64,000 nucleotides of DNA from the NCBI GenBank assembly GCA_009767595.1, contig VSDK01013998.1, positions 142,585 to 206,584 on the forward strand. The letters are read 5' to 3'. Origin of the DNA: Symbiodinium kawagutii. Taxonomy: Eukaryota; Sar; Dinophyceae; Suessiales; Symbiodiniaceae. Within the stretch, counting starts at the first letter, position 1. Every line of letters starts with the position of its first letter. Both the position numbers and the translations under genes were made by a program. Of the stretch, positions 40,860 through 51,594 are shown in pieces. The notes under the pieces were generated by a model. That model did no database searches and was not told the DNA's origin. It worked only from the letters and a program-made list of their open reading frames with translations.

Positions 40860-42235
40860 TTCCTAAAGAAGCTCTTCGACAATCCAACTAAAAACACATC
40901 CAATGCCTAAAGAAGGTCTTCAAAAATATGGAAGTACTTGGGGACGATTCCGACTACCACGCGGATAAAAAAAGTGACCAATCGCTGCAAACGAAACGAC
41001 CAGCGACCGGTAACTCCGAATCCCTCTCATGTTCCACTTATGGCTCAAAAACGGCCAAAAAGGCAACGGTACCGGGGTACATCCAGGGTTGTAGGCCATG
41101 TCTCGGAGAAACATCATCACGCTTCAATCTGGATTTTCTTCTAATATAGGGGAATGTCTACATCAAAGTCATCATACTTCCAGATTTCTTCGAGTAAATC
41201 ATCACGCTTCAATCCAGATTTTCTAGGATAGTAGGGGGAGCACCATTTTGGGGGCCATACTTTGGAAGTACCCTCATCTACCCAACACAGTCACAGCACC
41301 GTGGGAACCCATGGCCGTGGTGTTGTTCCGGGGCTTCGAGAGTGGGTCCACGGGTAACGGCCTAATGCATGGTAAGACAATGGTGATTGATGGTTTATAG
41401 GGTTTACAATGGTCAATTAATGGTTAACAAATGGTGATCGAATTATAAATGGCAATAGTTGCGGCAGCACTTTAACCATCAATCAATTGAACAATTGCCA
41501 TGATCGATTGACTGGGGAGCTGAAGGTACTATCAATTATGTAACTAATTAATCAACAAATCAGCTAACAAAATACGTGGATTATGAAAATTCATCATGAT
41601 TGAAGTTTGTGGCGATTTAGTTACAGTATCTAACCGCATTGCAATAACTCATGGGTATTTAGTAGTGGTCATTGATGGTTGATGTCTGGGTTGATGTTCT
41701 CGGAGTGGTTGAAGGCTCATCTGCTTTATCTGCTTGCCCTACCAGCGGGAGACCCACTGATGTAGCAAGCCCGCGAACAAGCCCCTTCCTTTGCGCAGGT
41801 GTATATTTCGTAGCAGTGACCCAACAATATGCACTTGTTCGTTGAGAAACCAACTGGTGGTCTATCACCGGATAGTATTGATGTTTTCATCTAGCTGGAA
41901 GCCGAACTGGAGATTCAAAAACACCAATGTTCAACTGGCCAGTCGGTCAAAATGCTGCTTTTCAACTTCTCTGTAGGCCTCTGAATGGTAATTCCACTCA
42001 GCGTAAACTGTGGCACCTTTGGTGCTGGTCCTCTCACCATGCCACAGTGGGTTATTCCCAGACGCCGATGGTCTCCATAGCTTCTAAGCTAACCTGAAGG
42101 TCTGTGCTGTACGTAAATCATTGTTTAAATATTGTTCCATCCTTCAACCAATAGCGAACCATTTGTTAACCATTGAGGTTCACGGTCATCAATCACGATT
42201 GACCATCAATTAACCATTTGTCAACCATTAGCCAA
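40860..42235. other. Intronic stretch of chain III without a supported exon
   Basis: Contains a tandem partial duplication (CATCACGCTTCAATC at about 41114 and 41202) and AT-rich sequence. Frames at 40928-41149 and 41659-41868 lack bias. Confidence 0.45.
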
Positions 42236-42240
42236 CCAGT

Positions 42241-42358
42241 ATTACTCTCCGGTAAACAACCTGGCCATGAAAAATCCACCATTTATAGCTGGTTTCCCAG
42301 GGTTTCCTATAAAAAATTGGTGATTTTCCATTGCCACGTTTGTTTACCAAAGGTAACC
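42241..42358. repeat. Family C foldback element, copy C6
   Basis: CTCCGGTAAACAACCTGGCC at the left, CATTGCCACGTTTGTTTACC at the right. The long arms share GGAAAATCCACCATTTAT-type sequence with C1. It ends 25 bp from the donor of exon 42383. Confidence 0.8.
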
Positions 42359-42382
42359 ATCTGAAAATGCCAGGGATTTCTC

Positions 42383-42493
42383 CTTGCCAGCGACATTATC
42401 ACTATCGGCAAGGCTGGCATCACTCCAGCGTCGCCGTAACCCTTCGCCCCGGCGGTCGTTGATGAGCACTCGCTCGATGGCACCATATCTGGC
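42383..42493 (-). CDS. Chain III exon, unknown protein
   Basis: Acceptor TTGCTCGCAAG|G at 42494, 37 codons (ARYGAIERVLINDRRGEGLR, then RRWSDASLADSDNVAGK) and a possible GA donor (AAG|GAGAAA), which joins exon 40744 in phase 0. GT donors slightly earlier are alternatives. If the acceptor is instead GAAG ten bases upstream, the exon can join a variant end of exon 50368 in phase. Confidence 0.5.
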
Positions 42494-42539
42494 CTTGCGA
42501 GCAACGCTTCAAGATTGATGATGACCTGATGGATCATTG

Positions 42540-42940
42540 CAAGCTGCTTAGCAAGCCAATCTGTAATTGTTCACATCTCGGTTGATGGTGAATCATATGT
42601 TGCCTGATGACTGATAGACATCTGGCTGATGGGTGATGATTTTTGAGATAAACCAATGCTTAATCATGGTGTTTGATGGTGGTAAATCAAGATTGATGAC
42701 GATCAGTTGGTTAAGTTGCTGAGAACCTTGCTGATGATTCTAGAATGATATGTTTATTTCTTGGTTGCTTAATTCCCCTGTGCTAATGTCAAGCCAATAT
42801 CATTGAATATCATTGTTGATAATGGTTGTCACTGAATCATGAATGCTTATTTGATGGTTGATGCTTATCACATCTGATCACTGACTCATCTTTGATGATT
42901 GCTGATGGTTTGTCAATGCTTATTACTGAGTCATCAATCC
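42540..42940. other. Intronic stretch, TGATGGTTGATG-type sequence
   Basis: Degenerate TGATGGTTGATG and TCATTGAATATCA words. Nothing else seen. Confidence 0.5.
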
Positions 42941-42944
42941 CTTC

Positions 42945-42993
42945 TCTGGTTGCTGGTTTCAAGCCCTATGAAAATTATGAGTCAATCATTCAC
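42945..42993. repeat. Family D left half, separated by LINE insertion (D6-left)
   Basis: TCTGGTTGCTGGTTTCAAGC followed by CCCTATGAAAATTATGAGTC and AATCATTC matches the left half of D1 (2208-2257) and then stops. The missing right half is at 49982-50036. Confidence 0.7.
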
Positions 42994-43091
42994 ACCAAAT
43001 CGGACGGGGTGCCCTCGACGCACTAGCTCGCAGCTCGTGCATCGTCCTTTTGCCGCGCACTCTGGATCTCACAATTGCAACCAACAAGACA

Positions 43092-46000
43092 TCAGAACGG
43101 GGTCCCCCAAGCCGCCAACCCCTGAGCCTTACCCTGAAAGGCGATGGCTAACAAGCGAAGGGATTCTGTGGATTGCAGGATTCTAGCACCATCGATGTAG
43201 CCGCATGGGTGTATACGACCATTCGACATAGATCCTGTGGATATATTAGCTGGTAGAACTCTTTGTTTAGCAGTGTCAAGTTTTGGTAATTGATTGAAGA
43301 CTTTTTTGAAGGTAGTGCAATAGTGTTTAGGAGTGTGATCATCCCCTTCAAGTCTTACACCAGTCTCCCACGCAAAGTAAACAATTTCAAGGAATGATGT
43401 AGAACAGTTCGCAGCAACTTTCCATTTGGTTCCGCCGAATGCTGTGACAATTTTCCAATTTTCCAAGCTTATAGTTTTAGGAAGTTTGGGGTTCTCGGGT
43501 AAAGACAAAGTAGGTGACCAGTTATACTCATCTGGGGCCGGATTCCAGTTCCATCTAGGGTACACATATTCAAAAGCATTCATATTTGATTCCATTGTTA
43601 ACACTGCTTGTGGCTCTTCCACAGGGGGTGGAAGTGAAGGCGCATGCGATGTGAGGTCGGCTGATAGCTGGGCCAACCAAACTTGGTGTCCTTGAATACA
43701 TGTCTCTTCAACTCGCATCTTATTGCAATCAAGTTGTTTGGAGGCCTGCTCCTTGGAAGCTCGATCAACAATTTTGTTACGAATGATATTAAGACGTGTT
43801 GTTCCATGTTTCGCAGCAAACGCCTCAGTGATTATGTCATCTGGCTTGTCATCTGCCAGATGGGCTGGGCTCCACTGGATGTAGAGCGGTTGGTGGTAGT
43901 ACTGTTTACGTTTCTCAACCAGGTTATGAAACCAAAGCCACCACGATTGATGCTTCCACCAAGTGGGGATAAAGCCCTGGGTTAAGAGAAAATATGTCTG
44001 CTTCGCAAGTGTTTGACAATCAGTCACGATACAACATGGTCCTTCCGCATCACTAAAAGCAGCAATTAAAGCCCAGAGCTCTGTACTGTAGCTAGAAAGT
44101 GACATGTGAAAAACCGGACCTGCTGTGAGATTGAGATTGTAGTCTACAAAAGCAAAACCGCCTCTAGTTCGCCAGAAGTCATCTCCGGCAACAATGCTAC
44201 CGTCTGTCCAATATGCTGTTGGCTTGAGATTGTTTGGATCCCATTCTTTTGGCTGCAAGGTACATGGTGACGTGTTCTGGAGCCTAGCATTAACAACATC
44301 CCTGGGGACTTCAACTATGCCTGCAAGATTAAAATTAGGTCCAAACTCGTAACTATTGGTTGGTCTAACAGGGAGGCGACCTGCATGATTACATTCATAT
44401 ACCAAGTGATGCTTGTCCTCTTTTTCGTGGGAGCAGTATCGGCACGCTGCACTTTCGGAATTGCCCGCTGCAAAAAGGCGGTCATTTGTTAGGTGAGCTC
44501 CAGCCAAGGTGCCCTCATGGAGCGCTTGAAATGGCACTTTGTTGAAAGAGATTTTTCTGCAAGTATGGAAAGACTTGGTTGTTCTATGGAAATCTGAAAG
44601 GAAGTCTTTCCTCGCTCCTTTGGTCGCCTCTATGTAGCATGTCTGTCTACATCGCAACTGCAACACTTGTTTGAGTTCTTTTCGACTAACGTCAAGAATG
44701 CAAAAGGGCTGTGACTCAAACACACTGCAATAGAATGGCTCAGGCATTTCAATTTTCAAGGTTTCGCAAGCTTGCAAAAGGTATGTGACAAGGCTGTTTC
44801 TGACATTGTGATTATGGTTGAAGTTATGTTCCCACTTCTCTCGATTCTCTTGGCTGGTGTTTCGCAAGTAGGAGAAAACTTCGATCACAGTGCGGTATGC
44901 TCGTGCAAAGGTGGGTTCACTCCTCGTTGGGTTACAGATTATCCCATGTAGCATCCACTTAGATCTACAGGTGGGTCTATTCTTCCACAATACACGGGCC
45001 GCAGCGGATTGAATTGCTTTCAGCTGCTCCTTGGGTATACAATTGATATGAGGGACATAGGTGATTTGGGGAATGGCCTTAGTCGAAATCAACAATTCCT
45101 TCATTTTCAAATTGCAAGGTAAGGAGCCGATTAAGGCAATTTCTCGGCATATCTTTTTGGTTTTTTCCTGTGACCACATGAAATTTTGCTTCTGCGTTGT
45201 CTGGATGATAACACCTAGTACCTCCACTTCGTGTACAAGCTTCATTTGGGGGAAGGATTTCTTGGCAATCTGTCTAGCACGGGTGGAGGATGCCCATGCT
45301 TGACACTTCAGCAAGTTGATGGATTGACCTGTGAGTCTATCCCACAAGTTTGTTGTTTCCATCGCTCCTTCAAGATCTTCCACTCTGTCGGCTGGTGCCC
45401 ACAGGTAAGTGTTATCGATAAATGTGCTCGTACTGATAGCTGGGTACTTTTTCATGAAAAGGATCCACACAAGTTGGTGCAAATTCATTGCAAGGATGGA
45501 CAGGGAGCACCCCTGCAGCATGCCGTTTGAAGTTGTCACCGGGGTTGGGCTGGACCACCCTTGGTACACAGTAAATTTCCTAAGATTGGTATAAAGTTCG
45601 TGGATGTAGTTGGCTAAGCCTGCCGGGAGGCCAAAAGCAAGCATAAGCATGACAACTACTGAAGGGATCAACCTATCGAAGGCCTTGGATTTATCTAGTT
45701 TGATGCCGATGATGTCCTGTTTAGTGACTGCTGCATGATCGATCGCAACCCTGATGGAGGTAGGCGTGTCGGTCATCAATCTTCCTTTGATTCCTCCTAC
45801 GATTTCTGCTGGGAAAATAGTTTTCTGCCACTCTGTAAGTTGCTTATACCTCAGTCCGCTGTACAAAACCGCAAAGCAAGGGAGCAAGCTGATCACTCTC
45901 TTTTGCAATGGATCTGCACTACCGTTTTTATCCAAAAAGATTTGTTTAGCTGAGGCTAAAATTTTCGGGATGGGTCTATTTTTATCTTCAATTTCATTAA

Positions 46001-46553
46001 AGAAATTAGCAACCAAGTCGAAAACCTTACATGGCAAAAGTTGAACCTCTGGCGTACGCCAACCGTCAAGGCCAGCTGCAGCATTCACTTTCCTCTTTTT
46101 GGCTTGGTTTTGAAAATCAATTCCTGAAATTCTTGGCAAGGTTACTTCGCATCGCATGTCTTGAACCATGGGCCAGATGACCTGAAGCAAGCGCTGTGGG
46201 TTTGCAACACCGGCGTTCGCTCCAAAGACCTTGTCCCATCCATGATGGATGTGATTAATGGCTTTTTGTGGGTCGTACACAATGTTCTGCTCATCATCGT
46301 GGACTAGGTTTGTGGGTGAACTATGGATTTTAGAAGCAACCCATTGGCACACAATTCCGGAAATGGCTTTGGTCTGTGTTCCTTCCCACATCTTTTTCTT
46401 CCATGCTTGGACCCGCCTCTTCTTCTCCTCGCATCTTGCTGAGGCCAGGTCTTGCTGGATGTGTTTTTGAAGATGTAGCAATTGCTCTCCACTGGCGAAG
46501 TTAACACTGTTACATGGATAGTTGTGCTTTTCAAGACTATCTTGAGATTCTTA
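43092..46553 (-). CDS. LINE ORF2, 3' part: reverse transcriptase and RNase H
   Basis: About 1,150 codons open from just below a TAA at 46551 to a TGA at 43092; there is no ATG at the start, because it continues the endonuclease frame through a shift. Numbering from 46481: RT motif A at residue 264 (KLDKSKAFDRL), motif B LQGCSLS, motif C near 356 as FIDNTYLW, a CxxC-x(8)-H-x(4)-C knuckle near 680, and RNase H with WTDGS (about 758), STELWAL, VTDCQT (about 824) and the last acidic residue in VDRAS. In motif C the usual second Asp is Asn (codon AAC, 45411-45413), one base change from GAC. RNase H residues look intact. It copies the element's RNA at the target site. Confidence 0.85.
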
Positions 46554-48265
46554 ACCAAGTCACTCGTTGTTTTTATATCAGCTTCATTAGAGGGTGGCCT
46601 GGCCACTCTCTTTCTTAACTCAGCGATTTTTGCATTTATCGAAGATAAATTATGGCCACGCTGCGTTACTGCTGTGCCATCCACATTTTGCCCTGGGCAG
46701 GGCTTCCTTTGATGGAACTCAGGTGACTTGCCACGATGTCTCGGGCCTGTTGCAAAGGTTGCTCCTGCTTTCAACAAGACATCTAAAGCAAACTGATTGA
46801 TTGTCTTCCATGCTTTCTCGGAGCATGGGTCGCGGCAGTCACGTTGGATATCAGGTGTGAGCAGGTTCTCTGCTATCTGTTCAAGGTGATCTGCATCTGG
46901 GCATCCTTCTTTTTGTGGAATTTTATCAAGGATTAAAGGGGCAGGTCTTTTCAGGGCATGTCCAACCTGCTTAATTTGTTCCCAGTTAAATTCCGCAAGA
47001 ATAGGTGCATGCATCCTACCTTCATGTTGCATTAGCTCAATTTTGTGCAATGCAGCGAGTGCAACTGAATTGAGAAGGATGGCATCCAAGCTTGAAGAGT
47101 GCCCTTCTTCACTTTCGAAATCACCGCTGCGAACAAAGGTGACTGGCCTGTGAAGATCACCAGATTCATCCCACTCCGCAAGTGGGTCATACCAGCATTG
47201 ACTGGCATTGGCAGCCTGGTACGAAGCATACTTTTGGGGTTCTTGTTGCAAGTCACCACAAATTATGATAGGGATATCACCATAACCGGCAACCAAGGAA
47301 AGGATATCACGAAGGATTTCATCGTTTTTCTCCAGTTTTTCCTCTTCACCTCCGGAATGAAGATACACCGAAACGACCAGGGCTTTGATGTGTTTTGCTA
47401 CCTGGTGCCAAGTGAAGACAATTCGCTCCGTGTCATGTAATGATTGCCACAACTGTTGGTCGTCCTGAAAAGGTTTAAAGGGCTCGGTCAGTGTGGGCCG
47501 TGACAGAGTTGCTACTCCACCTGCAGGCACTTTAAAATTACCAGCTTTATCCTTCCTGGGGTTGAGCAGTTTACCAGGCGTGAGATCATACTTGAATTTC
47601 TTCGCTTCTTTCAAGGAATCATCAAAGTTGAAGGGGGATAGTCTAACCTCTTGAAGTGCAACTACATCCGCTCCCCAATGATAACACGCAGGGTTACTCT
47701 TGATTGAATCAATGTTAGCACTGATGATTGACCACCTGGGTGGCCCTTCTCCCGGAAAACCAAGAGTACTGTCGAACTCCCGTGCGCGAAAATTCGGTGA
47801 GAGGGGTAAAAACAGAGATTTTCGCGCACGCCCTCTGCACACCACATGCCGTGGAAATGCGATGTTTCGAACGCGCTTCCAAGTTGCATGTTTGGCTTCT
47901 GTGATCCATTCTGAGTGCATGGCAAAACGACAAAGGTGCTTGAAGGAATGAATGATCCTTCCATCGCGAAATGCAAAATTGCAGCCAAGAGCTGCGCAGC
48001 ATAAAAGGATTGGCTCCAGGTCAATGCACACAGTTTTCCCCCAAGGAGTTGGAGGTTCAAATGCACACAACGGCTGAAGGCAGGTTCTATCAACCCCTAG
48101 AACCTCATTGGAATGAGAGGCACGGGAACTACCCCTCGACTTATGATGCAAGCAGGTGACAACGATAATGTACGCATCTGAGCAACACCACCCTAATATC
48201 ACCAAAAACGAATTAAAGATGTGAAAACATCTGGCAGCAATGAGCCCACACAGGGCTCCAGTCAT
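46304..48265 (-). CDS. LINE ORF2, 5' part: endonuclease/exonuclease/phosphatase-fold domain
   Basis: 653 codons from an ATG at 48265. After a Cys-rich N-terminal region of about 170 residues comes an EEP domain: SANIDSIKSN (about 183), LQEVRL with the metal-binding Glu (about 205), ICGDLQQEP (about 337, the usual GDFN motif), SSLDAIL (about 390) and the His of MHAPIL (about 420). It nicks target DNA to prime reverse transcription. The last 60-80 codons are out of frame: the continuation (DSLEKHNYPCNSVNFASGEQ) lies in the frame one base back, so a -1 shift occurs near 46540. The ATG is six bases after ORF1's stop and in the same frame. Confidence 0.8.
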   Translation of the reverse strand: MTGALCGLIAARCFHIFNSFLVILGWCCSDAYIIVVTCLHHKSRGSSRASHSNEVLGVDRTCLQPLCAFEPPTPWGKTVCIDLEPILLCCAALGCNFAFRDGRIIHSFKHLCRFAMHSEWITEAKHATWKRVRNIAFPRHVVCRGRARKSLFLPLSPNFRAREFDSTLGFPGEGPPRWSIISANIDSIKSNPACYHWGADVVALQEVRLSPFNFDDSLKEAKKFKYDLTPGKLLNPRKDKAGNFKVPAGGVATLSRPTLTEPFKPFQDDQQLWQSLHDTERIVFTWHQVAKHIKALVVSVYLHSGGEEEKLEKNDEILRDILSLVAGYGDIPIIICGDLQQEPQKYASYQAANASQCWYDPLAEWDESGDLHRPVTFVRSGDFESEEGHSSSLDAILLNSVALAALHKIELMQHEGRMHAPILAEFNWEQIKQVGHALKRPAPLILDKIPQKEGCPDADHLEQIAENLLTPDIQRDCRDPCSEKAWKTINQFALDVLLKAGATFATGPRHRGKSPEFHQRKPCPGQNVDGTAVTQRGHNLSSINAKIAELRKRVARPPSNEADIKTTSDLVKNLKIVLKSTTIHVTVLTSPVESNCYIFKNTSSKTWPQQDARRRRGGSKHGRKRCGKEHRPKPFPELCANGLLLKSIVHPQT

Positions 48266-48271
48266 TCGATG

Positions 48272-49945
48272 TCAAGATCCTTGTTTTGGCACCTTGGGGG
48301 GCGGAGTCAGCCCAGTGGGTGCATGTTGGGGTGAACGTGGTCCTTGCACTGCTTGCAATATCTGACGAAGCTGATCTTGGACGCTTGTGAATGACTGATC
48401 CATCCTCACCTCCAATGCTTCCTGTTTGCGCTCAACCACATTGAATCGATTCTCAAGAACAGTGATTCTGTCGATCTGCTCTTGGGAAGCCTTGGCACTT
48501 TCACTGGCGGATGGCCCCACACTGCTGGATGTGGGTTTGGACTTTGGCGCTTCTTTGGCTCTCTTTGGCAATGGCTTCATCTGATCACCGCTCATCAGCA
48601 AGATCTCCGCTGTGCTCCCATTGAAGCACACATTGAATCTTGACACCTCTGGCTCCTGAGGGAACATGAGGGACCAAAAATTGACCCCAAGTGATCGATA
48701 TGCACGTGTGGGAACCGGAGCATGTCCTGTTGCATGTTGGCAAGCTTTTACGATGTCCTGTGGTGCTGCATTGCTTGGCCAGCCTGAGCTCTCGATTTTG
48801 ATTCTGGGCACTGTGGCCATATTGGCCTCGCAGATCCTTGCATCATCACACATCACTACCGATCGCATGGATGCGATATCTTTGGTCCATGAGCGCAAGG
48901 CTACACCTCGCTTTGTGGACACTATGCCACAAAATCCTTTGGTCTTTGCAATGGTTCTGAGCGCTTGCTCTTTTCCAGCCTTGCTGCTCTCCCAAAACTT
49001 GGGGAGGACAGTTGCGTCGGTGATGGATTCACCTTTTGCAATGAAATCTCGCACCAACACATCGCCACAACCACTGAACTCAAGCAGGTTTGGCCTCGCT
49101 GCTGCTGCTATCTTACCTATGATTTGAACTACGAATGCATCGTTGGGCTTCGGCCATTTCTTGAACCCAAACGACGTGATGTTCTGCAGTGCGGATGACA
49201 TGAACTGGTCATGAATGAGGGTCCTGATAGTGTCTGATGGCTGGTTCTTGAGCTGGGCTAAAACATCCTTTGACACCAATCGAGAGTCCACTTCAAAAAC
49301 AAGCTCTCGCATCTCAGCCAGCGTTGCCTTGCAGGATGATTCCCCAAAGCGGCATTCAACCTTGTCGGCAATGGTCACGATGAGCACTTGGCGCTTGTAT
49401 GCACACCCTGCAGCTTTGTCTTCAACTGTCAATTCATATGGACCAGAAACCTGAGGGGGCGGTGAGAACTTTTGGAAAAATCCTCGGTCGACCACAGGCA
49501 GCAAAATGGCGGATGCACTCTTGGGCTTCTTGCCAAGTAGGTCTTGCAAACTGCTTTTCGTGGCGAATGCTACACCAGGCTGATTGTTGCTCAATTGTTG
49601 ACGTATGATCTGGAACAACCTGTTTCCAGCCTGATCGACTATAGGATGGTTGTCAGGAAGGCTCAGGTCCTCCCACTTCGAATGAGTCGTCTTCTTGGAT
49701 TGGACCCCTTGCTGCCACGGGTCAAGCGATTGCCATGGGTCTTTGGCCTTTTCCATTGTAGCATCTTCATCTGCCCCTCCAAATCCCAACACTTCAGATG
49801 CATCTTGGTTCACAGCAAGGAATGATGCACGTGCTTCGATTGCAAACATCAACATGGGTGTGGTCATGGGAATCTCCTGCGATGCTTCATGAAAAGAGCG
49901 TGTGGAAATTTGGCTCTGTGCCCCTTGGTTCCAAAACACTCGCAT
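48272..49945 (-). CDS. LINE ORF1
   Basis: 557 codons from the first ATG (49945) to a TGA at 48272. The frame is open to a TAG at 50000, but that part is family D sequence. Features: two DPW motifs (DPWQSLDPWQQ), a mixed alpha/beta middle, a Lys/Pro/Ser-rich linker, and near the C-terminus a heptad-like coiled coil (QIDRITVLENRFNVVERKQE) of about 45 residues, followed by a Pro-rich tail. LINE ORF1 proteins bind element RNA and often trimerise through coiled coils. No zinc knuckle or RRM is recognisable. It shares its frame with ORF2, separated by a single TGA. Confidence 0.75.
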   Translation of the reverse strand: MRVFWNQGAQSQISTRSFHEASQEIPMTTPMLMFAIEARASFLAVNQDASEVLGFGGADEDATMEKAKDPWQSLDPWQQGVQSKKTTHSKWEDLSLPDNHPIVDQAGNRLFQIIRQQLSNNQPGVAFATKSSLQDLLGKKPKSASAILLPVVDRGFFQKFSPPPQVSGPYELTVEDKAAGCAYKRQVLIVTIADKVECRFGESSCKATLAEMRELVFEVDSRLVSKDVLAQLKNQPSDTIRTLIHDQFMSSALQNITSFGFKKWPKPNDAFVVQIIGKIAAAARPNLLEFSGCGDVLVRDFIAKGESITDATVLPKFWESSKAGKEQALRTIAKTKGFCGIVSTKRGVALRSWTKDIASMRSVVMCDDARICEANMATVPRIKIESSGWPSNAAPQDIVKACQHATGHAPVPTRAYRSLGVNFWSLMFPQEPEVSRFNVCFNGSTAEILLMSGDQMKPLPKRAKEAPKSKPTSSSVGPSASESAKASQEQIDRITVLENRFNVVERKQEALEVRMDQSFTSVQDQLRQILQAVQGPRSPQHAPTGLTPPPKVPKQGS

Positions 49946-49981
49946 GTCTTTTTCTTTGGACCATCGAAACAGCAGGGTCCA

Positions 49982-50036
49982 TCCATTTGTTGACAATTCC
50001 TAGGGAAAATAAAAAATGTGAATGAAACCACCAGCT
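49982..50036. repeat. Family D right half, separated by LINE insertion (D6-right)
   Basis: TCCATTTGTTGACAATTCCT, AGGGAAAATAAAAAATGTG and GAAACCACCAGCT match the right half of D1 (2258-2306). Confidence 0.7.
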
Positions 50037-50039
50037 AGT

Positions 50040-50325
50040 AGTTGATTAACCATTCTTAGTTATCATTCCCTGTTATAAATGGTAACTTTTTTGGTTATCA
50101 CTAACCATTGGTTATCCATTAATCAACTATAATCAGCTAATAGTTGATTAATCGGACCTGTAGTTCAAAACCATTGTTAGTTGTTATCCATTACTATAAC
50201 CACTATTATCATTATCCATCAATAATCAATCATTACAACCATAACTATCTTTATAGTTATTCATAGTAATAACCATAATTATCATCATTATTACCACCAG
50301 CTAGTAGTTGATTACCAGGTAATTT
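50040..50325. other. Intronic TAGTTGATTA / ATTATCATTA sequence
   Basis: Degenerate AT-rich repeats with ACCACCAGCTAGTAGTTGAT occurring twice (50029 and 50295). Non-coding. Confidence 0.5.
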
Positions 50326-50367
50326 CAGCATGGACAAATCCAACCTACCAGGCCATGCCCTGGTTAC

Positions 50368-50475
50368 CCAACCGAAACGCGCAACGGTGGCCCAGCATTT
50401 CCAGCAAGCTCCAAGCGTTGATGATCCCAACCAGGGATACGTGGTGCACGCCCCAAACTTGGGGATGAGCGCCCA
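50368..50475 (-). CDS. Chain III exon, unknown protein
   Basis: Acceptor AACCACTGCAG at 50476, two bases, 35 codons and one base before a GT donor (TTGG|GTAACC). The peptide reads GAHPQVWGVHHVSLVGIINA, then WSLLEMLGHRCAFRL. The two leading bases complete a Val codon from exon 50717. The plus strand is also open here (QQAPSVDDPNQGYVVHAPNL) and cannot be excluded. Confidence 0.45.
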
Positions 50476-50716
50476 CTGCAGTGGTTTTTCAGCTGCGATT
50501 TCTCAGCTTCTGTTGCGATGTTCCACAAAAAAATATAGAAAGAATGGCTTGTGAGAAATAACCAATCCAGGAAATTTATGGATGTTTAAGTGGAAGTCAT
50601 GAATGAAGTTCCATTCGCCCACTTTGGTAATGACCAACCAGAGTTTGGACACTGCCAGCAATTCTGAGGAGAAAAACGCGGCGCCAAGCGATTTCCGGGG
50701 GAGAAGGTCCCGGGAC

Positions 50717-50891
50717 CTCGTTGCAAGCTCTCTTGTAGTCTTCCATGTTCCTGAGCTGCAGCGGCACAGGAGATCACATATGACACGGCCATGTCCCAAG
50801 CCATCATCGTACGTACGGTGGCTTCGAGATGATCATGGAGGCCGGTGATTGCTTGCATCAGCGGGTGTAGTTCAAAGATGACGTGTCCATG
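50717..50891 (-). CDS. Chain III exon, helical protein
   Basis: Acceptor TGGTACACAG at 50892, 58 codons and one base before a GT donor (CGAG|GTCCCG). The peptide starts HGHVIFELHPLMQAITGLHD and continues HLEATVRTMMAWDMAVSYVI, amphipathic and probably all-helical. The frame remains open to 50586, so the exon could be longer. Family unknown. Confidence 0.55.
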
Positions 50892-51194
50892 CTGTGTACC
50901 ATCACGAAGCATCACTATGACATCCCATCATTCTAATGATCATCAATATAATGACGGCACACACCATGTTTGAACCAATCACCATTCAGCTTGATCTCAT
51001 CATCATTCATAGTATGGGTGAATCCATGCTACAAGCACCATGGTAATAAGCATCATTCACCACTGTTGGTGGCTAGCTGGTTGGTTCCACTGCTCAGTCC
51101 CAGCTGGCCATTTGGGCCGCAGGCCGGTCTGCAGATTCGTTGGGATGTGTTGGCGTCACCTTTGAAGGCTTCAAGAGCTGTTTGCGAAACACAT

Positions 51195-51513
51195 TGCTAT
51201 GGGTCAAAACCCTCTACCCCTGATTACCCAATCATTAACCATTGCTTTCCCTATGATTGTTGGTTTGAAGCCCCTGTGACATATTGGTTGGTTCCTTTTG
51301 ACTCATGGCCAGATATAGCTGGTATATTTCCTATAGTTGCTAGTTGTGATCCCCTATTATTCACCAATAACCATGGGTTGGCTGATTGATAGTGACCCAT
51401 AGCCATATATAGCTGGTATATCCACTACTATTGTTGGTTGTTATCCCCTATTATTAAAGCCATTAACCAGCTAGTTAACCATTGGTTAATATTGACCCAT
51501 AGCCTATAGCCAT
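51195..51513. repeat. Composite family A element, copy A7 with two further modules
   Basis: Three consecutive units: a family A copy (GCTATGGGTCAAAACCC to TTGACTCATGGCCAGATAT), then ATATAGCTGGTATATTTCCT to GTGACCCATAGCCATATA, then ATATAGCTGGTATATCC to ATTGACCCATAGCC. Same architecture as 11550-11784. Confidence 0.75.
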
Positions 51514-51594
51514 GCTTTCCAGAATGTGCCCATCCATCCCACCTCACCAACCTCACCAACCCTACCGCGAGGTCCACAACCTGCACAGCACCAC

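Larger units (their letters stand above)
42994..49981 (-). mobile_element. LINE (non-LTR retrotransposon), nearly full length, probably inactive
   Basis: About 7.0 kb on the minus strand: ORF1, then ORF2 with an apurinic-type endonuclease fold, reverse transcriptase, a zinc knuckle and RNase H. The ends are set by the split D element: the right half resumes at 49982 and the left half stops at 42993. Short AATG-like words at both junctions could be the target-site duplication. The 3' end lacks a poly(A) tail and the 3' UTR would be only about 100 bp and GC-rich. It is inserted in the same orientation as chain III, in the intron between exons 50368 and 42493. A shifted frame in ORF2 and an altered catalytic motif argue that it no longer moves. 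Confidence 0.85.

Noticed and set aside
42994..43061. A possible extra chain III exon (CAAKGRCTSCELVRRGHPVR) between the LINE and the D half, with AG and GT edges and a phase that fits exon 50368
   Set aside because: The intact D copies elsewhere show that everything between the two halves came in with the insertion, so this is more simply the LINE's GC-rich 3' UTR. I keep it as the main alternative.
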